From: Marivivens aquimaris
Lineage (GTDB): Bacteria; Pseudomonadota; Alphaproteobacteria; Rhodobacterales; Rhodobacteraceae
Length of the DNA: 64,000 nt
Direction of reading: 5' to 3'
Assembly: GCF_015220045.1 (NCBI RefSeq)
Contig: NZ_JADBGB010000001.1
Span: 835,001 to 899,000, forward strand
This document shows positions 59,342 through 64,000 of this stretch, one piece after another. The translations under genes were made by a program, and so were the position numbers. The notes beneath the pieces were generated by a model. It ran no database searches. It had not been told where the DNA came from and worked only from the letters and a program-made list of their open reading frames with translations. How positions within the stretch are numbered: the stretch's first letter is position 1; the number at the start of each line of letters is the position of its first letter.

Positions 59342-60607
59342 ATGAAATCTGTTATCCAGAACGAGAACGAAAAGCGGTTTGCCGACCTCCAACGCGACTA
59401 CGATGCGCTGGGGGAACAACTAGACCGCCGCGGCATCGACATTGCCGCGATCAAAGACCGCGCGAAGGGCTTTGGCGTTGCCGTCCCGTCGTGGGGCACC
59501 GGCACGGGCGGCACGCGTTTCGCCCGCTTCCCCGGAAAGGGTGAGCCGCGTGATATCTTCGACAAACTCGACGACTGCGGCGTGATCCACGGACTGACGG
59601 ACGCGACGCCCAAAGTCTCGCTCCACATCCCGTGGGACAAGGCCGATCCGGCACAGATGAAGGCGAAGGCCGCCGAGTACGGCCTCGGCTTTGACGCGAT
59701 GAACTCGAACACGTTTCAGGACCAGCCCGATCAGGCGCACTCCTACAAGTTCGGTTCGCTCAGCCACGTTGACAGCGCGACCCGCCAGCAGGCCATCGAC
59801 CACAATATCGAGTGTATCGAGATCGGCCAGAAGCTCGGCTCGACCGCGCTGACGGTGTGGATCGGGGACGGCGCGAACTTCCCCGGACAGACGCATATGG
59901 GCCGCCAGTTCGACCGCTACATGCAGTCGATGTCCGCGATCTATGACAAGCTGCCGGACGATTGGCAGATTTTCAGCGAGCATAAAATCTACGAGCCCGC
60001 ATTCTATTCGACGGTCGTGCAGGACTGGGGCACGTCGCTGATGATTGCGCAGGAACTGGGCGAGAAGGCCAAATGCCTCGTCGACCTTGGTCACCACGCG
60101 CCGAACGTGAATATCGAGATGATCGTCTCGCGCCTGATCCGCGCAGGCAAACTGGGCGGCTTCCATTTCAACGACTCCAAATACGGGGACGACGATCTGG
60201 ATAGCGGCACTATCGAGCCATACCGTCTGTTCCTCGTCTGGAACGAACTGGTGGATGCCGAGAGCCCCGATCTGAATCTCGCGCATATGATCGACCAGTC
60301 GCACAACGTGACCGATCCCATCGAGAGCCTGATGATCTCGGCCATCGAAATCCAGCGCGCCTACGTGCAGGCGTCCATCGTCGACCGCGAGGCGCTGGGT
60401 GGATATCAGGCGGATAACGACGCACTCATGGCATCTGCCACGCTGCGCCGCGCGTTCCGCACCGATGTCGAACCGATCCTGCAAATGGCTCGTTTCGAGG
60501 CCGGAGCCGCGATTGATCCGGTCATGACCTACCGCGCATCTGGCTACCGCGCGAAGGTCGGGGCGGAGCGTCCGGAAGTGAGCGGGGCAGGCGGCGGCAT
60601 CGTCTGA
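59342..60607 (+). CDS. rhaI: L-rhamnose isomerase, RhaI type
   Basis: This 421-residue TIM-barrel isomerase converts L-rhamnose to L-rhamnulose. Metal and substrate residues are suggested by [31 protein letters not shown] and [13 protein letters not shown]. It is the RhaI class found in alphaproteobacteria, distinct from E. coli RhaA. It lies nine bases after rhaD and a strong terminator follows. Confidence 0.92.
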   Translation: MKSVIQNENEKRFADLQRDYDALGEQLDRRGIDIAAIKDRAKGFGVAVPSWGTGTGGTRFARFPGKGEPRDIFDKLDDCGVIHGLTDATPKVSLHIPWDKADPAQMKAKAAEYGLGFDAMNSNTFQDQPDQAHSYKFGSLSHVDSATRQQAIDHNIECIEIGQKLGSTALTVWIGDGANFPGQTHMGRQFDRYMQSMSAIYDKLPDDWQIFSEHKIYEPAFYSTVVQDWGTSLMIAQELGEKAKCLVDLGHHAPNVNIEMIVSRLIRAGKLGGFHFNDSKYGDDDLDSGTIEPYRLFLVWNELVDAESPDLNLAHMIDQSHNVTDPIESLMISAIEIQRAYVQASIVDREALGGYQADNDALMASATLRRAFRTDVEPILQMARFEAGAAIDPVMTYRASGYRAKVGAERPEVSGAGGGIV

Positions 60608-60628
60608 TCTGCGCACAGACCGCAAAAG

Positions 60629-60660
60629 CGCCCTCTGCCGAAAGGTGGAGGGCGTTTGCA
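60629..60660 (+). terminator. Rho-independent terminator of rhaDI
   Basis: CGCCCTCTGCC pairs with GGTGGAGGGCG around a GAAA tetraloop (11 bp with two wobble pairs), followed by TTTGCATTT. It lies just after the rhaI stop. Confidence 0.8.
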
Positions 60661-60875
60661 TTTGCAGAACGCCGACAACCTTCTACGCCTTTAGTACAAG
60701 GCCCAAACGGCTATCTCCCTTAAAAGACACCATTCTGCGTTTTTTTGACATTCGCCCTACTACCATTGTGCAATTTCTCGTGAGCTTTTCTTGGCCCGAT
60801 GATGTTTCCGGATCGAGCCACTTGCGGGAGGGAGCGGCGGCGCGGTTGCAAAACAGCATCCGAGGGAGGATTAGA

Positions 60876-62654
60876 ATGAACCGTTTTGTCATGGCCGCAT
60901 GTGCCATGGTCACGAGCGCCGCGATGGCGACCGGTCCGGTATGGGCCGAGGTGACCGAAGAAGATCTGGCCAACGACGCCGCATCGACGGGCGACGTGCT
61001 GACCAACGGCATGGGCCGCGATCTCCAGCGTTTCAGCCCGCTGACCACACTCAACCGCGACAACGTGGATAACCTCGTTCCAGTCTGGGCGTTCAGCTTC
61101 GGCGGTGAAAAGCAGCGCGGTCAGGAAACCCAGCCGCTTATCCATGACGGCATGATGTATGTCACCGCGTCCTATTCGCGGATTTACGCGATCGACCTCG
61201 AAACCGGTAAGGAAGTCTGGCAATACGACGCCCGCCTTCCCGAAGGTATCCTGCCGTGCTGTGACGTGATCAACCGTGGCGGTGCGATCTACGGCAATAA
61301 CATCTACTTCGGCACTCTGGACGCGCGTATCGTGGCGCTTGACCTGAAGACAGGCGACGTCGTGTGGAACAAGAAGATCGCCGACTACAAGGAAGGCTAC
61401 AGCTACACCGCAGCGCCGCTCATCGTGGACGGTCTGGTCATCACTGGCAACTCGGGCGGTGAATTCGGCATCGTCGGCGAAGTGCAGGCACGCGACGCCG
61501 AAACCGGCGAAACCGTCTGGACCCGTCCGGTCATCGAAGGCCACATGGGCACGCTCAACGGCGAAGAAAGCACCATGACCGGCACGCTGAATGCCTCTTG
61601 GCCGGGCGACATGTGGAAGACCGGTGGCGGCGCGACATGGCTTGGCGGCTCCTATGATGCCGACACCGACACGCTCGTCTTCGGTGCTGGTAACCCGGCA
61701 CCGTGGAACTCGCACCTGCGCAACGCTGGTGCGCCGACCGAAGGCAACACTGGTGACAACCTCTATGCGGCCTCGCGCCTCGGCATTGATCCGGCTACCG
61801 GCGAGATCAAGTGGCACTTCCAGACCACTCCGCGCGAAGGCTGGGACTATGACGGCGTGAACGAAGTCATCGCCTTTACCGACGCAGACGGCAACATGAA
61901 GTACGCCACTGCCGACCGTAACGGCTACTTCTATGTTCTGAACCGCGAAGACGGTGCGTTCATTGACGCGTTCCCGTTCGTCAAGGACATCACGTGGGCC
62001 GAAGGCATCGACGAAAACGGTCGCCCGATCTTCAACGAAGACAACCGTCCGGGTAACCCCGCCGACTCCGTCGATGGCGCACGCGGCGAGATGGTTTTTG
62101 CCTCGCCGTCGTTCCTTGGCGGTAAGAACTGGATGCCGATGGCCTACAGCCAGAACACCGGCCTGTTCTATGTTCCGTCGAACGAATGGGGCATGGATAT
62201 CTGGGACGAGCCCGTCACCTACAAGGCAGGCGCGGCGTACCTTGGTGCCGGCTTCACGATTAAGCCCAACTACGAAGACCACATCGGCAGCCTGAAGGCG
62301 ATCGACCCGCAGACCGGCGAATGGATGTGGGAATACCAGAACGAAGCTCCGCTCTGGGGCGGCGTTATGACGACCGCTGGCGGTCTGGTGTTCTTCGGCA
62401 CGCCCGAGGGCGAGTTCATCGCGCTCGACGACACCACCGGCGAGAAGCTGTGGTCGTTCCAGACCGGCTCGGGCATCGTTGGCCAGCCTGTCACTTGGGA
62501 AGCCGACGGCGAGCAGTATGTCTCGGTCGTATCGGGCTGGGGCGGCGCTGTTCCGCTCTGGGGCGGCGAAGTTGCCAAGAAGGTCAACTACCTGAACCAG
62601 GGTGGTACCGTCTGGACCTTCAAACTGCCCGAAGCACTTGCCATGGCGAACTGA
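60876..62654 (+). CDS. PQQ-dependent alcohol dehydrogenase with lanthanide-type active site (ExaF/PedH-like)
   Basis: This 592-residue periplasmic quinoprotein has a signal peptide ending near PVWA-E (residue 24), an eight-bladed beta-propeller with repeated tryptophan-docking motifs, and the vicinal disulfide C128-C129 ([11 protein letters not shown]). The metal ligands are E196 (GGEFG) and N273 (GNPAPWN), with the catalytic D324. D326 (GWDYDGVNE) is the extra Asp two residues on that marks lanthanide-dependent enzymes. The lack of a haem domain makes it a type I enzyme that needs a separate cytochrome c. Sequence resembles PedE/PedH and ExaF more than MxaF or XoxF, so ethanol or other alcohols are likely. 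Confidence 0.93.
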   Translation: MNRFVMAACAMVTSAAMATGPVWAEVTEEDLANDAASTGDVLTNGMGRDLQRFSPLTTLNRDNVDNLVPVWAFSFGGEKQRGQETQPLIHDGMMYVTASYSRIYAIDLETGKEVWQYDARLPEGILPCCDVINRGGAIYGNNIYFGTLDARIVALDLKTGDVVWNKKIADYKEGYSYTAAPLIVDGLVITGNSGGEFGIVGEVQARDAETGETVWTRPVIEGHMGTLNGEESTMTGTLNASWPGDMWKTGGGATWLGGSYDADTDTLVFGAGNPAPWNSHLRNAGAPTEGNTGDNLYAASRLGIDPATGEIKWHFQTTPREGWDYDGVNEVIAFTDADGNMKYATADRNGYFYVLNREDGAFIDAFPFVKDITWAEGIDENGRPIFNEDNRPGNPADSVDGARGEMVFASPSFLGGKNWMPMAYSQNTGLFYVPSNEWGMDIWDEPVTYKAGAAYLGAGFTIKPNYEDHIGSLKAIDPQTGEWMWEYQNEAPLWGGVMTTAGGLVFFGTPEGEFIALDDTTGEKLWSFQTGSGIVGQPVTWEADGEQYVSVVSGWGGAVPLWGGEVAKKVNYLNQGGTVWTFKLPEALAMAN

Positions 62655-62680
62655 CCCCCTCCGGTCATCGTCCGCAAGGC

Positions 62681-62709
62681 GCGCCATCCGAAAGGGTGGC
62701 GCGTTTTGT
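62681..62709 (+). terminator. Rho-independent terminator of the PQQ dehydrogenase gene
   Basis: GCGCCATCC pairs with GGGTGGCGC around a GAAA loop (one T-G pair), followed by GTTTTGTTT. It is 27 bases after the stop codon. Confidence 0.82.
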
Positions 62710-62744
62710 TTGGAGATTTGATATTTGGGTGATCGGCACGCATG

Positions 62745-62772
62745 AAAAAGCCCCGCTTGATGGCGGGGCTTT
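62745..62772 (-). terminator. Terminator of the leftward ABC exporter genes
   Basis: AAAGCCCCGC and GCGGGGCTTT form a 10-bp stem with a six-base loop; on the minus strand a TTTTT run follows. It lies 13 bases after the permease stop. Confidence 0.82.
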
Positions 62773-62784
62773 CGATTGTCCGGT

Positions 62785-63573
62785 TCAGCCTTTACGGGAC
62801 TGGACGCCTCTGGCTGGATCATAGCCCCAAACCGCGATGCCTGCGAAGACGATGAGCGCCAGGAGCGTCCATGCAAGGGCGGGAAGGTTGAGTTGTCCGT
62901 AAAGCGCGAAACGGATCATCTCGACCGCTTGGGTGAACGGATTGACCGCGCAGAGGTCTGCAAGAAGCGGGCTCGCCTCGCGCATCTTCCACAGCGGGTA
63001 GAGCGCGGATGACATGAAGAACATCGGGAAGATGACGAAATTCATCACCCCTGCGAAGTTCTCCAACTGGCGGATGACGGACGACAGCATGAGGCCGAGT
63101 GCGCCCAGCATCAGGCCGGTCACCAGCAGCGCGGGCAGCACGGCGAAATAGCCGACAACGGGCGGGCGAATGCCCCAGATCGCCGCGATGCCGAGGAAGA
63201 TCATGCACTGGAGGATCGACACGAATGTGCCCGCCAGCAGCTTTGCCATCAGGAGCCACCAGCGCGGCAGCGGCGAGGTCAACAGGAGCCGCATCGACCC
63301 CATTTCGCGGTCGTAGACTAGTGAAAGAGATGACTGCATCCCGTTGAAAAGACATATCATTCCGAGAAGTCCGGGAATGATGTAGGTCTCGTAGGTGATG
63401 TAGGTCTGATAGGGCGGCGTGATCGACAGGCCGAGCGCCGCGCGAAAGCCTGCCGCGAAGATGAACAGCCACACCAGCGGCCTGACGAGCGCCGCAACTA
63501 GCCGTCCGCGTTGGCCAATGAACCGCAGCGCCTCACGGTGGAGGATGGCGCGCAGGGCAATGAGCCAGCTCAT
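62785..63573 (-). CDS. ABC-2 type permease of a PQQ-dehydrogenase-associated transporter
   Basis: This 262-residue protein has six hydrophobic helices and an ABC-2 permease profile (LRPLVWLFIFAAGFR-like start, SLVYDREMGSMRLLLTSPLP, FPMFFMSSALYPLW). Together with the upstream ATPase, with which it overlaps by ATGA, it forms an exporter of the kind clustered with PQQ alcohol dehydrogenases. The transported compound is unknown. It is transcribed toward the dehydrogenase gene. Confidence 0.85.
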   Translation of the reverse strand: MSWLIALRAILHREALRFIGQRGRLVAALVRPLVWLFIFAAGFRAALGLSITPPYQTYITYETYIIPGLLGMICLFNGMQSSLSLVYDREMGSMRLLLTSPLPRWWLLMAKLLAGTFVSILQCMIFLGIAAIWGIRPPVVGYFAVLPALLVTGLMLGALGLMLSSVIRQLENFAGVMNFVIFPMFFMSSALYPLWKMREASPLLADLCAVNPFTQAVEMIRFALYGQLNLPALAWTLLALIVFAGIAVWGYDPARGVQSRKG

Positions 63574-64000
63574 AGCGCGTCCTCTCCGGTCATCTGCAGA
63601 AAACGGTTAGAGAGGCTCATCTCGCCGCGAATATCGCCTGCCGTCCCGCGCGCCAGCAGTTGCCCGCGGTGGAGAATAGCGAGGTCGTCGTTATCGCGTA
63701 CTTCGTCTGTCAGGTGCGTTGCCCAAAGGACCGCCATCCCGTCTGCTGCCAATTCATGCGCGTAGTCCGTGATCGCCGCCCGCGCTGCCGCATCAAGGCC
63801 GACCGTCGGCTCATCGAGCAACAGAACGGCCGGGCGGTGGATCAGCGCCCGCGCCAGCTCCATCCGTCTGCGGTGGCCACCGTTCAATGAGCGAAGCTGC
63901 TCGCCCGCGCGCTCCGCCATATCCAGCCGTTCCAGCGCGGCCTCGACCCGTGCATTCGCTTCCTTGCCCGCCAGCCCATGTAGCGCAGCGAAATACAGCA
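63570..64000 (-). CDS. ABC transporter ATP-binding protein, 3' part (window edge)
   Basis: About 142 codons are visible. The N-terminal part, including Walker A, lies beyond 64000. The region LNGGHRRRMELARALIH replaces the usual LSGGQ signature, followed by Walker B VLLLDEPTVGLD and the switch His WATHLTDE. The GGHRRR variant is characteristic, from memory, of the ATP subunit family linked to PQQ-dependent alcohol dehydrogenase systems. Reading continues upstream from the internal Met at 63920 as LYFAALHGLAGKEANARVE, so the internal Met is not the start. Confidence 0.88.
   Translation of the reverse strand, partial: LYFAALHGLAGKEANARVEAALERLDMAERAGEQLRSLNGGHRRRMELARALIHRPAVLLLDEPTVGLDAAARAAITDYAHELAADGMAVLWATHLTDEVRDNDDLAILHRGQLLARGTAGDIRGEMSLSNRFLQMTGEDAL

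Noticed and set aside
57188..59419. 743-codon open frame on the minus strand opposite rhaD
   Set aside because: rhaD on the plus strand has clear aldolase and dehydrogenase domains, and the antisense product shows no motif or ribosome-binding site.
60876..62654. MxaF-type calcium methanol dehydrogenase
   Set aside because: The extra Asp after the catalytic Asp and the PedE/PedH-like sequence, with no mxaI or mxaG nearby, argue against it.
60720..62876. 718-codon open frame opposite the PQQ dehydrogenase
   Set aside because: Its codon pattern mirrors the sense gene, whose signal peptide, disulfide and metal ligands are unmistakable.

Overview
The window comes from an alphaproteobacterial chromosome, most probably a Roseobacter-group member of the Rhodobacteraceae. 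The evidence is high G+C, an rRNA operon that ends 23S-5S-tRNA-fMet, a rhamnose locus with the rhizobial rhaRSTPQUK/rhaDI layout, a form I CO dehydrogenase operon and many periplasmic-binding-protein sugar transporters. It reads as a chain of catabolic and transport modules, each with its own local regulator. No insertion sequence, phage or CRISPR array was found.

Layout. 1-994: 3' end of an rRNA operon. 1103-1264: C-terminal remnant of a MetY-type enzyme abutting the next operon. 1265-4713: GatZ/KbaZ-like protein, PfkB sugar kinase and LacI regulator with a perfect palindromic operator and a second near-copy downstream. 4930-10269: YtfQ-YtfR-YtfT-YjfF sugar ABC transporter with a GntR regulator. 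10647-19583: YbaK-like deacylase, RTX-repeat protein, AraC regulator with PhyH-type dioxygenase, an EamA exporter behind a ykkC-class riboswitch, and a LysR-controlled EmrAB-type pump. 19627-24958: tandem-domain CoA-transferase-family protein, GMC oxidoreductase and LysR. 25019-28258: LysE and Bcr/CflA exporters, cupin and aldo/keto reductase.

28411-36913 (minus strand): coxC-M-S-L-D-E-F-G, an apparently complete aerobic CO dehydrogenase operon. CoxL carries the form I active-site motif AYRCSFR, and CoxM and CoxS keep all cofactor motifs. 37037-41759: FMN demethylase-like protein, non-pyrrolysine MttB-family methyltransferase and a divergent LysR regulator, suggesting methylated-amine or betaine use. 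44700-48051: formate/nitrite transporter, PP2C-kinase fusion and cyanase. The transporter leader has two hairpins with identical AACGGC loops, matching the RNA target of ANTAR (NasT/NasR) antiterminators.

48380-50031: ABC-F ATPase with a possible leader peptide. 50028-60607: complete L-rhamnose locus, with transport and kinase genes leftward, rhaDI rightward and a 22-bp palindromic operator between. 60876-64000: PQQ alcohol dehydrogenase with the extra aspartate of lanthanide-dependent enzymes, followed convergently by an ABC-2 exporter of the PQQ-alcohol-dehydrogenase-associated type; its ATPase runs off the right edge.

Taken together, the genes suit a heterotroph using plant- or algal-derived sugars, methylated amines and alcohols, with CO oxidation as supplementary energy and nitrite or cyanate as nitrogen source. 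Functions are inferred from recalled family features, with no database search.
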